NCBI GenBank assembly: GCA_900129675.1
Contig: FSRD01000002.1
Coordinates: forward strand, 1,426,001 to 1,490,000
DNA length: 64,000 bases
Direction of reading: 5' to 3'
Source of the DNA: Bradyrhizobium erythrophlei
GTDB taxonomy: Bacteria > Pseudomonadota > Alphaproteobacteria > Rhizobiales > Xanthobacteraceae
A model generated the notes under the pieces. It made no database searches. It saw nothing but the letters and a program-made list of their open reading frames with translations, and was not told the origin of the DNA. Positions 17,432 through 26,305 of the stretch are shown here, piece after piece. Made by a program: the position numbers and the translations under genes. Every line of letters begins with the position of its first letter. Within the stretch, counting starts at the first letter, position 1.

Positions 17432-20400
17432 TCAGCGCGCCATTTCCCGCCGGATACGGCCGATAGCCGCATGAATATCACTCCAGGCCGGCTTATCCGG
17501 GGCAAATTGCCGCCGCAGGTAAGAGGCCAGTTCTGCAACCTGGCTGTCGCTCAGGCTGTCCTTGAAGGCCGGCATGTAGCCGAGATCGCTCGATGCGGGG
17601 GAAGCGATGCCGTGCAGGATCACCTGGATCAGATTGTCCGGTACCGCGCTGTGCAGATTGCTGTTCAGCGCCAGCGAGGGCCGGCTGCCGAACAGCGGCG
17701 CGCCGCCGACCTCGTGGCAAACCGCGCAGGCGCCCTGGTAGACGCGGGCGCCGAGGGACGAGGTCGCGACGGTGTTGGTGCCGGTCGACGCTTCAAGTTT
17801 GGCGGCGAGGGCGTCCTGCGCTGTTTTATCGACGGCGGTCTCGTTGAAGGAGCCGAGATAGACCGCCATGGCGCGGATATCCTGGTCGGGCAGGGCAGCC
17901 AACTCTTTCACGACGGGCGCCATCGGCCCGGCGGCGACACCGTGAAAACGGGACTCGCCTGTGCGCAGATAGGCGTAAAGCTCGTCCTCGCTCCAGGGGG
18001 TCGGCGCCTGCGACAGCGAGGTCAGCGCCGGCGCTTCCCAGCCTTCCGCAAAACCGCCGGCGAGGTAGGCGGTTTGCCTTTCCGCGCCGAGCGCATTGCG
18101 CGGCGAATGACAGGCGCTGCAATGGCCGAGACCCTCGACCAGGTAGGCGCCGCGATTCCAGGTCTCGGATTTTGTCGCGTCAGCCTGGAATACGCCGGCC
18201 TGATGGAACACCGCGTTCCACCCCGCCAGCAGCGGGCGGAGGTTGAACGGAAACGCCAGCGCGTTTTTCGGCGTCTCGGTGCGGACCGGCGTCTGCGCCA
18301 TCAGATAGGCATAGAGCGCCTGCAGATCGGCGTCGGTCGCTCTGGCGAAATGGGTGTAGGGAAACACCGGATAGAGATGCCGGCCGTCGCGGTGAACGCC
18401 CTCGCGCATTGCGCGCTCGAAGGCGGGATAGGACCAGGCGCCGATGCCGGTTTCGACATCGGGCGTGATGTTGGTCGAGGTGATCGTGCCGAACGGCGTT
18501 TTGATAGCGCGGCCGCCGGCGTTGAGGACGCCATTTACCGACGTGTGGCACACCGCGCAGTCGCCGAGCGCGGCGAGTTGTTGCCCGCGGGCGATGGTCG
18601 CAGCCGAAAACACCGACGCGTCGGGCCGCGCGATTGGCGCGATGGATCGCCACGGCAGTACGGCGGCGCCGACGCCGACCAGGGCCGCGCAAAGGGCTGC
18701 GGCTGTTGCAAGCACGCCGCCGCGACGTCCGGCAAACGGGTTTCGCCATTTGTCGGATGCGACAGCGGGCGCGGGAGAGGGCGAGGGCAACGCGGCTGGC
18801 GCGGCTTGCTCCTCGCCGCGCAATCCCTTCAGGATGCGCTCCGGCGTGAACGGCAGCTCGCGAAACCGCACGCCGGTTGCATCAAAAATGGCGTTGGCGA
18901 TCGCGGCGGCGCTGGGGACGGAAGCGGACTCGCCGACGCCGAGCGGCGGCTGGTCCTGCCGCGGCAGCATCAGCACGTCGATCTTGGGCACATCCGGGAA
19001 TTTGATGATGGGGTAGGCGCCCCATTCGCGGCTCGTTACCGAATGGCGGTCGAACGAGACCTCTTCCATCAGCGCGCGGCTGGTCGACTGGATCACATTG
19101 CCGTGGATCTGGTGACGAACGCCGCCCGGATTGATCATCAGGCCGGAATCCTGCCCGGCAACCACGCGGGTGACGCTGACGTCGCCGGTCGCCTTGTTGA
19201 CCGCGACATCGGCGATCCAGGCCGACCACGCCGCGCCATAGCCGGGAAACTTGCTGTGAACATAGAGCGCGTAGGCAAACCCGCGGCCGCGCACGATATC
19301 GCCTTCGGCCTCCGGCTCCTGCCGGACCGGCCGCGGAACCCAGCCGGCGCGCTCGGCAACCGCGTTGACGAGATCGACCGCGCGCGCGTCTTTCAGGTAG
19401 CGCAGACGATATTCGATCGGATCGACGCCGGCTTCGGCCGCGAGCTCGTCGATATAGGATTCATGCGCAAACGTATTCGGCAGCGCCGAGACCCCGCGAA
19501 ACCAGGAGGCGCGCACGATCGGCGGCATGTCATGCGCCACCACGCGCAAATGATCGTAATCGTAAGGTGGGATCGCGGTGCGATCGCCCATCTCGAAAAC
19601 CGCAGGCTCCGGCGCTATCCGTCCCGTGAGCAGCAGTGCCAGGGTCGGCGCACCGTTGGATGGATAGCGCGTGGCAAAATCGTAAGCGGCAACGCTGCCA
19701 TCGGCATTGAGCCCACCCTTGACGTCCATCAGCTGCCCGGCGCCCTTCGGCTCCCAGGCGTGCTCCTGTTCCCGCGTCAATTGTACGCGGACGGGGCGGC
19801 CGACCGCGCGCGACAGCAACAGCGCGTCGGCGGAAACGTCGTCGGCGCAATTGCGGCCATAGCAGCCGGCGGCCTCCATCCGGATCACGTCGATCTCGGC
19901 TTCCGGCCGTTCGATCAATAGCGCCAGATCGATGCGCAGGATGTGCGGATTCTGCGTGCCGGACCACACCCGGATCGCACCGTCCTGATAGTCCGCGACC
20001 GCGCACGACGGACCGATCGAGCCGTGCATCTGGTAGGGCCAGACATAGGTCCGCGGCATCGGTCTTGCGGCGGCCGCGATGGCGGCATCGACATCGCCCT
20101 TGTCGATCAGCGTCCTTGGCGTCGACGGATTGGCGCGAAGCGCGGTCTCGACATCTCCGAGGTCGGGCAGCGTCGGCACCGGCTTCCAGCTGACCTTCAA
20201 CTGCGCCGCCGCCTTGATCGCGTTTTCCTCGCGCTCGGCGACGATTCCGACGAAGTCGCCGATGCTGACCACCGCCACCAGCCCCGGAATGTCGCGCACC
20301 GAAGCTTCGTCGACCGCGATCAGGCTGGTGCCGACAAACGCGCCGGCATCGACGCCTGCATAGGGCGGCCGCACGACCCGGCCATGCAGCATGCCCGGCA

Positions 20401-20998
20401 AGCGAACGTCATGGACATAGACGAGTTCGCCGGTCGCCTTCGCGGGGAGATCGACGCGGGGCACCGATTGTCCGACGATGGTATAGGCACTGACCTCCTT
20501 CACCGGAACGTCGTCGCCAAGTTCGAGGCGAATAATGTCGTCGGCGATCAATTCGCCATAGCTGACGCTGCGGTTGTCCTTGCCGCGGATCAGCCCGTCT
20601 TCGATCGCGAGATCCTCGGCCGGCAACTCCAGCCGTTCGGCCGCGCGCGCGATCAAAAACTGACGTGCCTGCGCCGCGGCCTTGCGCAGCGGCACGGCTG
20701 TGATCTGGATGGTTTCGCTCGCAATCGTCGCGCCCTGATTGGGTACGCGCGAGGTGTCGCCGAGCACCACGACGACCCGGGCAAAGGACACGTCGAGTTC
20801 GTCGGCGACGATCTGTCCGAGCGCAGTGCGAATGCCGGTTCCGAGATCGACATGGCCGCTATAGGCGGTGACCGAGCCATCTGCCGTGATCTTGATGAAC
20901 GTCTCGAATGCGCTGCTCTCGCCCCACCAACCGAGACGAACCACCGACAGCGATCCCTGCTGCCGTTCACGATTCCCTGGGGAGTCCGGCGCCGCCAT
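17432..20998 (-). CDS. nicB: Nicotinate dehydrogenase-like molybdenum subunit with three c-type haem sites
   Basis: 1188 residues, very near the length I recall for Pseudomonas NicB. Residues about 20-740 form the xanthine dehydrogenase-type molybdopterin domain (GHVDLGTGIRTALGQIVADE; VVRPPYAGVDAG; SVPSAAAIANAIFDATG). A hydrophobic helix lies near 760-785 (ATAAALCAALVGVGAAVLPW). Behind it are three CxxCH sites near residues 813 (CAVCHTS), 959 (CSACHSP) and 1089 (CAVCHEV). Known NicB passes electrons from nicotinate hydroxylation to cytochromes. The helix suggests a cytoplasmic Mo domain and periplasmic haems. ATG 20998 overlaps the nicA stop (TGATG); an upstream in-frame start at 21181 would lie inside nicA and is rejected. 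Relatives act on isoquinoline or aldehydes, so nicotinate rests partly on the neighbours. Confidence 0.82.
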   Translation of the reverse strand: MAAPDSPGNRERQQGSLSVVRLGWWGESSAFETFIKITADGSVTAYSGHVDLGTGIRTALGQIVADELDVSFARVVVVLGDTSRVPNQGATIASETIQITAVPLRKAAAQARQFLIARAAERLELPAEDLAIEDGLIRGKDNRSVSYGELIADDIIRLELGDDVPVKEVSAYTIVGQSVPRVDLPAKATGELVYVHDVRLPGMLHGRVVRPPYAGVDAGAFVGTSLIAVDEASVRDIPGLVAVVSIGDFVGIVAEREENAIKAAAQLKVSWKPVPTLPDLGDVETALRANPSTPRTLIDKGDVDAAIAAAARPMPRTYVWPYQMHGSIGPSCAVADYQDGAIRVWSGTQNPHILRIDLALLIERPEAEIDVIRMEAAGCYGRNCADDVSADALLLSRAVGRPVRVQLTREQEHAWEPKGAGQLMDVKGGLNADGSVAAYDFATRYPSNGAPTLALLLTGRIAPEPAVFEMGDRTAIPPYDYDHLRVVAHDMPPIVRASWFRGVSALPNTFAHESYIDELAAEAGVDPIEYRLRYLKDARAVDLVNAVAERAGWVPRPVRQEPEAEGDIVRGRGFAYALYVHSKFPGYGAAWSAWIADVAVNKATGDVSVTRVVAGQDSGLMINPGGVRHQIHGNVIQSTSRALMEEVSFDRHSVTSREWGAYPIIKFPDVPKIDVLMLPRQDQPPLGVGESASVPSAAAIANAIFDATGVRFRELPFTPERILKGLRGEEQAAPAALPSPSPAPAVASDKWRNPFAGRRGGVLATAAALCAALVGVGAAVLPWRSIAPIARPDASVFSAATIARGQQLAALGDCAVCHTSVNGVLNAGGRAIKTPFGTITSTNITPDVETGIGAWSYPAFERAMREGVHRDGRHLYPVFPYTHFARATDADLQALYAYLMAQTPVRTETPKNALAFPFNLRPLLAGWNAVFHQAGVFQADATKSETWNRGAYLVEGLGHCSACHSPRNALGAERQTAYLAGGFAEGWEAPALTSLSQAPTPWSEDELYAYLRTGESRFHGVAAGPMAPVVKELAALPDQDIRAMAVYLGSFNETAVDKTAQDALAAKLEASTGTNTVATSSLGARVYQGACAVCHEVGGAPLFGSRPSLALNSNLHSAVPDNLIQVILHGIASPASSDLGYMPAFKDSLSDSQVAELASYLRRQFAPDKPAWSDIHAAIGRIRREMAR

Positions 20999-21465
20999 CA
21001 ATCCTGGGCCTCTACGACAAGCCCGGCCGCCCGCATCGCCGCCCGCACGATCTCGATATGCGCGCCGCACCGGCACAGATTGTAGCGGAGCGATTCCAGC
21101 ACATCGGCTTCGGAAGGATGCGGGTTGCGCGTCAAAAGCGCCTTGGTGGATATGATCATGCCGTTGAGGCAATAGCCGCATTGCGCGGCCTGTTCCTCGA
21201 TGAAAGCGGCCTGCACGGGATCAGGATGCTCGCGCGAGCCGAGGCCTTCGAGCGTTACGATGTCGCGTCCGGCGCAGCCTTGAATCGGAATCGCGCAGGA
21301 GCGCGCGGCGACGCCGTCGATCAGCACGGCGCAGGCGCCGCATTCGCCGAGCCCGCAGCCATATTTCGGTCCGTTCAATGCGAGATCGTTGCGCAGCACG
21401 TAAAGCAATGCGGTGTCGGGAGCGGCGTCGACATCATGGACCCTGCCGTTAACGGTCAGGCGCAT
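20998..21465 (-). CDS. nicA: Nicotinate dehydrogenase-like 2Fe-2S subunit
   Basis: 155 residues with two iron-sulfur motifs: the plant-ferredoxin type GCGLGECGACAVLIDG with a later cysteine (RSCAIPIQGC) and the four-helix type QCGYCLNGMI plus NLCRCGAH. This is the small subunit layout of IorA/NicA, which relays electrons from the molybdenum centre. Its stop overlaps the large subunit start (TGATG). A perfect 18-bp palindrome lies about 70 bases upstream of its start, likely the promoter operator. Confidence 0.88.
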   Translation of the reverse strand: MRLTVNGRVHDVDAAPDTALLYVLRNDLALNGPKYGCGLGECGACAVLIDGVAARSCAIPIQGCAGRDIVTLEGLGSREHPDPVQAAFIEEQAAQCGYCLNGMIISTKALLTRNPHPSEADVLESLRYNLCRCGAHIEIVRAAMRAAGLVVEAQD

Positions 21466-21533
21466 CGTGATCGTGCTCCCTAAAACCCCGATGATTGCAC
21501 TGCTAAGTCAGCGCTAAACCCGATCGGAGGATA

Positions 21534-21551
21534 ACGTTTGTATACAAACGT
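21534..21551. promoter_or_regulatory. 18-bp perfect palindrome upstream of nicA (operator candidate)
   Basis: acgtttgtatacaaacgt is a perfect palindrome 69 bases before the nicA start. Its core gtttgtatacaaac matches gttcgtatacgaac upstream of the reductase gene (23244-23257) at all but two symmetric positions. Symmetric 14-18 bp sites like these are typical for MarR-family repressors, and a MarR gene lies at 31098. Confidence 0.65.
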
Positions 21552-21657
21552 GCAAGCCGCCCGTTCCGCAGTGCGGTGCGTTGCCCGCTTTATAAACAAC
21601 GATGCGAGGCAAATGATTTTTTATTCGGCAATGGCGGTTTTTCGCTTCCCCGACCGC

Positions 21658-23196
21658 TGTCCGTAGCGGGTGAAGTTGTCGTATTTTTGTAGCTCGTGAT
21701 CTGTCGCCTTCGTTGTTAAGTTTCGGAGGATCCGGAAGGCGTGGACGGGTCCGCCGATTTGGTCATGCCATGGATATTGCGGTCTGGTTAGCCCTCCGGG
21801 TCGGTTTCTTTGTTCGACTTGAAGCCCGTTTCTCCGCCCCGACCCGCGCTATCTCGGCGGCGGCGCGCGCAGGAGCGGTCAAGGACGCGCGCTTGCGCGC
21901 CCGCAAGGGCTTGTCCTTGACGGCTCCGAGCACGCTGCCAGGCTGAGGCGCGTCGGGGCTGATCTGCTGTCCGTCGGCGGAAAACCTCGTCAAACGGTGC
22001 GGGCCAAGGAACACGCTCACGGTGCCATCGGGATACGCGTGAACGCGGACCACGGCCTTGACGAAGTGGGGCCTGAGCCTGCTCTCGGGCAGCTGCAGCC
22101 GCCGACCGCTCCATGCGATCGTGTTGTCGTTGCCGACGGTTCGCTCTTCGATCACGCACAGCGCCTCGCGCCACGCCTCGTGCCGGTCGGCCACGAACGC
22201 CGTGCCTTGCTGTTCGGCCTTGATCGCAAACGCCGCGTTATGCTCGGCGATGTAATGCGCCTTCAGCCACGCATTGGCGGCTTCGACCGTCTTGATCCCG
22301 GCGAGCCGCAGCTCCTTCGGCAGCCGGCCTTGCAGCGTGCCGAACATCCGCTCGGAGCGCCCGCGCGCCTGCGGCGAATAGGCCGCGATATGCTCGATCC
22401 CAAGATGCGATAAAGCCCGTCCCACCTGGGTTTGTTGCGTCTTCGAGACCTTCTCGCCAGCCTTCGGGGTGTAGAAGTAATGGCTGCCGCGATCGGTGTA
22501 GAGCGCGCAGAACAGACCGCGCTCGCCAATCACTTCGCCCAAGGCCTGGAACGTCGACGCCGTCCCTTCTTCCTCGACCAGCAGCATCGAGTAGATCTCG
22601 CTCGTCGCATCGTCCATCGTGACGATCAGGTCCATCGCGGGCAGACCTTCGATCCAGGCGTGGCGCGACCCGTCCTGGTGTAGCAGCATGCCCGGCAGCG
22701 GCCGGCGTGGACGCTTCTTGCGGTGCGCCGAACGCTTCGGCGCCTTCCGCACCAAGCCCGCCGCGTGCAAGGCGAGTTTCGTCACGGTGTAGCCCAGCAC
22801 ATAGCCATGGCGCTTTTGCAGTTGCTCGTGGAAGTGCTTCACCGTGAAGTCCGCGTATTTGTCCCGGAACAGCCCCAGCATCCGCTCCAGCTCTTCCTCC
22901 GGCGCCCGCCGCGGTGATCGCCGGCCCATGCGCCGGTCGATCAGCCCGTCATCGCCCTCCGCCTCGTAGCGTTCCGCCCAGCGTTGAAACGTCCGCACGT
23001 TGATCCCCAGAAGCTCAGACGCAGCCTCCTGCGTCAGCTCCTTCGCCTCCGTCCGATCCAGCAAATCCGAAAACCGCATCCGTCGTACACCCTCGTGAAT
23101 GGATGCCGTGCCCATCGTGCCCCCTTTGTTCTGGGGGCACCAAAAACACGACACTTCACGAGCTACAAACAGGCGACAGATCACGCGCTACTGACA
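21658..23196 (-). mobile_element. Insertion sequence, IS1202-like (ISNCY), 1539 bp, with 17-bp target duplication
   Basis: Ends: left tgtccgtagcgggtga, right (read inward) tgtcagtagcgcgtga, that is inverted repeats with two mismatches. Further copies of gtagct-cgtga and cgtgatctgtcgcc lie inside both ends. Outside, ttcgcttccccgaccgc occurs directly at 21641-21657 and 23197-23213, a 17-bp target duplication. Long duplications are known for the IS1202 group. The element holds one transposase gene and sits in the divergent promoter region between nicA and the reductase gene. Confidence 0.85.
21763..23115 (-). CDS. ISNCY/IS1202-type DDE transposase
   Basis: 450 residues from ATG 23115, preceded by GGGGG; a longer frame starting at 23184 has no RBS. 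The N-terminal helix-turn-helix reads LTQEAASELLGINVRTFQRW, then GDDGLIDRRMGRRSPRRAP. The catalytic core has Asp in LHQDGSRHAWIEG, Asp in ALYTDRGSHYFYTP and Glu in SPQARGRSERMFGTLQ, a plausible DDE triad. It catalyses movement of the surrounding element. The frame is full length with no break, so the element may be active. Confidence 0.88.
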   Translation of the reverse strand: MGTASIHEGVRRMRFSDLLDRTEAKELTQEAASELLGINVRTFQRWAERYEAEGDDGLIDRRMGRRSPRRAPEEELERMLGLFRDKYADFTVKHFHEQLQKRHGYVLGYTVTKLALHAAGLVRKAPKRSAHRKKRPRRPLPGMLLHQDGSRHAWIEGLPAMDLIVTMDDATSEIYSMLLVEEEGTASTFQALGEVIGERGLFCALYTDRGSHYFYTPKAGEKVSKTQQTQVGRALSHLGIEHIAAYSPQARGRSERMFGTLQGRLPKELRLAGIKTVEAANAWLKAHYIAEHNAAFAIKAEQQGTAFVADRHEAWREALCVIEERTVGNDNTIAWSGRRLQLPESRLRPHFVKAVVRVHAYPDGTVSVFLGPHRLTRFSADGQQISPDAPQPGSVLGAVKDKPLRARKRASLTAPARAAAEIARVGAEKRASSRTKKPTRRANQTAISMA

Positions 23197-23243
23197 TTCG
23201 CTTCCCCGACCGCTTGACAGGTTTCCAGCCTGCGCGCAGGATC

Positions 23244-23257
23244 GTTCGTATACGAAC
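23244..23257. promoter_or_regulatory. 14-bp perfect palindrome upstream of the reductase gene (operator candidate)
   Basis: gttcgtatacgaac, 60 bases before the reductase start, shares the GTTYGTATACRAAC pattern with the palindrome before nicA. Removing the insertion sequence would bring the two sites to about 170 bases apart in a single divergent promoter. Confidence 0.65.
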
Positions 23258-23316
23258 AATATACCCGGCGGCTGAAAACAGGGTATGGTGGACGCCGCCC
23301 GAGAGTAGGCTTGTTC

Positions 23317-24768
23317 ATGACGATCGATGCGACGACGGCCGCTGGTGGCGACAAGATCCGCTGCGATGCCTGCCCGGTGATGTGCTACATCAAGCCGGGC
23401 GCGGCAGGCGCCTGCGACCGCTATGCCAATCACAACGGCGAACTGGTGCGGGTCGATCCGCATATCGTGCTGGAGCGAACGGTCGAGCACGGTGGCCGGC
23501 TGGTGCCGTTTCAGGCCACCGGCGACTGGGACGGCAAGATCGTCCATCAGCCGGAGGTCTTTGTCACGGCGATCGGGGCAGGCACGACCTACCCCGACTA
23601 CAAGCCGGCGCCCTTTATCGTCTCCTCCGAGATCGACGGCGTCGACATGGTCACGGTCGTGACCGAAGGCATCTTCAGCTATTGCGGCGTCAAGGTGAAG
23701 ATCGACACCGACCGCTATCTCGGTCCGGAGACCGCGACCGTGCGCGCGCAGGGCGAAGCGATCGGCCATGTCACGACATCCGAATACGGCTCGCAGATGC
23801 TGTCGCTCGGCGGCGTGCATCATCTCACCGGCGGTTCCAAGAAGGAGGGCCGCGTCACCTGCGACGCGCTGATGGACCTCTCCAATTGCAAGCCGGTCGA
23901 GCTCACGATCGACGGCGGCGCCTCCGTGGTGGTGCAGGCCGGCTATCCGCCTGTTGTCAACGGCGTCGCGGAAGAACGCATGCGGGTCGGCTGCGGCTCG
24001 GCCACCATCGGCATGTTCGCCAAGCAGTGGCAGGGCAAGGTCGACGAGGTGGTCGTGGTGGATGACCACATTACCGGCGTTCTTAGCGAACATCAGGCCG
24101 GCAAGCTGCTGGATATTCCCGATACCGGGATCAAGATGAAGGGCCGGCGCTCGACGCCGGGCCGCTATTTCCAGGTCGCCGAGCCCGGCACCGGCTGGGG
24201 CGGCACCAAGATTTCCGATCCGTTGTCGGTGCTCGGCCCATTCGATCCGAAGGAGGCGCGGCCGGGCCTCACCATGCTGATGGTCTCCACCACCGGCGAA
24301 CACGCCGCGTATTACGAACTCGACGAGGCGCTGAAGCCGGTCGAGCGCGAGATGCCGCCTGACCTGAAAATGTCAGTCGAGCGCATTCAGGAGAATTGCG
24401 AGCCGGCGCTGTGCACGGTGCTGTTCATGGGCGGGGCGGGCGGATCGCTGCGCGCCGGCGTCACCGACAATCCGGTGCGGCTGACGCGATCGGTGAAGGA
24501 CGCGCTGACACGCGTCACCAGCGGCGGCGCGCCGGTCTATGTCTGGCCGGGCGGCGGCATCACCTTCATGGTCGACGTCACGCAGATGCCGGCAGGCGCG
24601 TTCGGTTATGTTCCGACGCCGGCACTGGTGGCGCCGATCGAGTTCACGCTCAAACTGTCGGATTATGCGGCATTGGGCGGCCACATGGACTATGTGCGTC
24701 CGCTGGCGTCGTTGAAGGACAACACCGAAATCCGTCCGATGCCCTACATTCCCGGGCGGCGCGCATGA
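23317..24768 (+). CDS. 6-hydroxynicotinate reductase-like iron-sulfur protein
   Basis: 483 residues from ATG 23317 (a TTG two codons earlier is possible). The N-terminus IRCDACPVMCYIKPGAAGAC has clustered cysteines for an iron-sulfur centre; a further Cys-rich spot is EGIFSYCGVKVKI. The whole chain matches what I remember as 6-hydroxynicotinate reductase (EC 1.3.7.1), which reduces 6-hydroxynicotinate to 1,4,5,6-tetrahydro-6-oxonicotinate with ferredoxin in Eubacterium barkeri. Homologues occur in Azorhizobium and Bradyrhizobium. It opens a plus-strand operon, the next gene overlapping its stop by ATGA. Divergence from nicAB, whose product it would use, supports the assignment. Confidence 0.78.
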   Translation: MTIDATTAAGGDKIRCDACPVMCYIKPGAAGACDRYANHNGELVRVDPHIVLERTVEHGGRLVPFQATGDWDGKIVHQPEVFVTAIGAGTTYPDYKPAPFIVSSEIDGVDMVTVVTEGIFSYCGVKVKIDTDRYLGPETATVRAQGEAIGHVTTSEYGSQMLSLGGVHHLTGGSKKEGRVTCDALMDLSNCKPVELTIDGGASVVVQAGYPPVVNGVAEERMRVGCGSATIGMFAKQWQGKVDEVVVVDDHITGVLSEHQAGKLLDIPDTGIKMKGRRSTPGRYFQVAEPGTGWGGTKISDPLSVLGPFDPKEARPGLTMLMVSTTGEHAAYYELDEALKPVEREMPPDLKMSVERIQENCEPALCTVLFMGGAGGSLRAGVTDNPVRLTRSVKDALTRVTSGGAPVYVWPGGGITFMVDVTQMPAGAFGYVPTPALVAPIEFTLKLSDYAALGGHMDYVRPLASLKDNTEIRPMPYIPGRRA

Positions 24769-25673
24769 AACGGCTCCCGCAAATCGCGCTTCTTCCTGAC
24801 GGAAAGCGGCTGCATTTGCAGGACGGTCCGATTGATCTGATCGTCGAGGCTAACGGGAAAGAGGCGGATGTGAATGCCGCCTATGACGCGGCGGCGCGGC
24901 GTTTCACCGGCTTGCTGGATGAACTCTGCGCCGAGCTTTCGCAATTGCGCAAGGCGGCCGATCCGGCGCGATGCTCGCTGAAAGGCGTCGTTGCCCGCCG
25001 CATGCATGCGGCGGTCGCGCCGTTTGCGGCCGATTGCTTCATCACGCCAATGGCGGCGGTGGCTGGCAGCGTGGCGGAAGAAATTCTCGGCGCGATGCAG
25101 GGCGCGGCGCGGCTCGATCGCGCTTACGTCAATAATGGCGGCGATATCGCGCTGCATCTGGCCGAGGGCGAACAGTTCACGGTGGGCCTAATGGACCGTC
25201 CGGACCGGCATGGATTGCTGCGGACGATGGTCATCGACGCCGATGAGCCGATCCGGGGCGTCGCGACCAGCGGACGCCACGGCCGCAGCTTCTCGCTCGG
25301 CATTGCCGACGCCGTCACTGTGCTGGCGCGAACGGCGTCGCAGGCGGATGCCGCCGCGACCATCATCGCCAATGCCGTCGATCTGCCCGGGCATCCCGCG
25401 ATCGTCCGCTGTCCCGCGAACGCGTTGCAGCCGGACAACGATCTCGGTGCGCGCCTCGTCACCCGCGACGTCGGAAAGCTGTCGAACGATGAGATCGAGG
25501 ACGCGCTCGCGGCGGGTGCACGGCGCGCGCGCCAACTGCTCATGGCAGGATTGATCGAGGGTGCGGCCTTGCGGCTACTCGGCGAAATCGTCGTGGTGGG
25601 GGTGACGGGGACCGCGACGCAGGGATCGCAAGCGCTTCACAACCAGACGATAGAAAGCATGATGCATGCTTGA
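24765..25673 (+). CDS. UPF0280 family protein (ApbE-related fold)
   Basis: 302 residues from ATG 24765, overlapping the reductase stop (ATGA); the longer frame from 24396 lies inside the reductase gene and is an artefact. Features remembered for UPF0280 are AAVAGSVAEEILGAM, YVNNGGDIALHLAEG, GVATSGRHGRSFSLGIADAV and a C-terminal ALRLLGEI. The NNGGDIAL segment resembles the ApbE flavin transferase motif NxGGDI. A role in flavinylating or maturing the reductase is a reasonable inference from coupling but is not established. Confidence 0.78.
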   Translation: MKRLPQIALLPDGKRLHLQDGPIDLIVEANGKEADVNAAYDAAARRFTGLLDELCAELSQLRKAADPARCSLKGVVARRMHAAVAPFAADCFITPMAAVAGSVAEEILGAMQGAARLDRAYVNNGGDIALHLAEGEQFTVGLMDRPDRHGLLRTMVIDADEPIRGVATSGRHGRSFSLGIADAVTVLARTASQADAAATIIANAVDLPGHPAIVRCPANALQPDNDLGARLVTRDVGKLSNDEIEDALAAGARRARQLLMAGLIEGAALRLLGEIVVVGVTGTATQGSQALHNQTIESMMHA

Positions 25674-25694
25674 TCGGGAACAGGACTGACAGGG

Positions 25695-26279
25695 ATGAGC
25701 GCGATCATTCGCAAAATCGTCACGGTGGTCGAGGAAACCCATCTGGAGATGGGGCAGAAGATTTCGCCGCCGACGCGGCGTGCGGCGGCGATTGCCGTGA
25801 TCGAAAACCCGTTTGCCGGAAAATATGTCGAGGACCTCTCGCCGCTGATCGCGATCGGCGAGGAACTCGGCGAATTGCTGTCGAAAAGGGCAGTGGCGGC
25901 GCTCGGGATCGACGGCGCCAAGGCGCAAAGCTACGGCAAGGCTGCCGCGGTCGGCGAAAACGGCGAACTCGAGCATGCGGCCGCGATCTTGCATCCGAAG
26001 ATGGGCGCCCCGGTGCGCAAAGTGCTGAGCAAGGGTGCTGCGCTAATTCCGTCGTCGAAGAAGCGCAGCGGCCCGGGAACCACGCTGGATATTCCGCTCG
26101 GGCACAAGGATGCGGCGTTCGTGCGCAGCCATTTCGACGGCATGGAGGTGCAGATCAACGATGCGCCGCGCGCCAACGAAATCATGGTCGCGGTCGCGGT
26201 GACCGATAGCGGCAGGCCGCTGCCGCGCGTCGGCGGGCTCACGGTTTCTGAAGTCAAGGGCGAAGACGGTTTGAGATAA
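25695..26279 (+). CDS. DUF1185 (AA_synth) family protein
   Basis: 194 residues beginning IIRKIVTVVEETHLEMGQ, followed by RRAAAIAVIENPFAGKYVED and LDIPLGHKDAAFVRSHFDG, all characteristic of the DUF1185 / amino acid synthesis family. The biochemical role is unknown. It starts 21 bases after the UPF0280 gene and 26 bases before the binding protein gene, so it belongs to the same plus-strand operon; homologues are often next to ring-reducing or amidohydrolase genes as I recall. Confidence 0.8.
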   Translation: MSAIIRKIVTVVEETHLEMGQKISPPTRRAAAIAVIENPFAGKYVEDLSPLIAIGEELGELLSKRAVAALGIDGAKAQSYGKAAAVGENGELEHAAAILHPKMGAPVRKVLSKGAALIPSSKKRSGPGTTLDIPLGHKDAAFVRSHFDGMEVQINDAPRANEIMVAVAVTDSGRPLPRVGGLTVSEVKGEDGLR

Positions 26280-26305
26280 TAATTCTGCAACATTGGAGGT
26301 TGGGT

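Noticed and set aside
17348..19921. 857-codon plus-strand frame opposite nicB
   Set aside because: Mirror of the codon pattern of nicB; no domain, and it crosses pncB/nicB boundaries.
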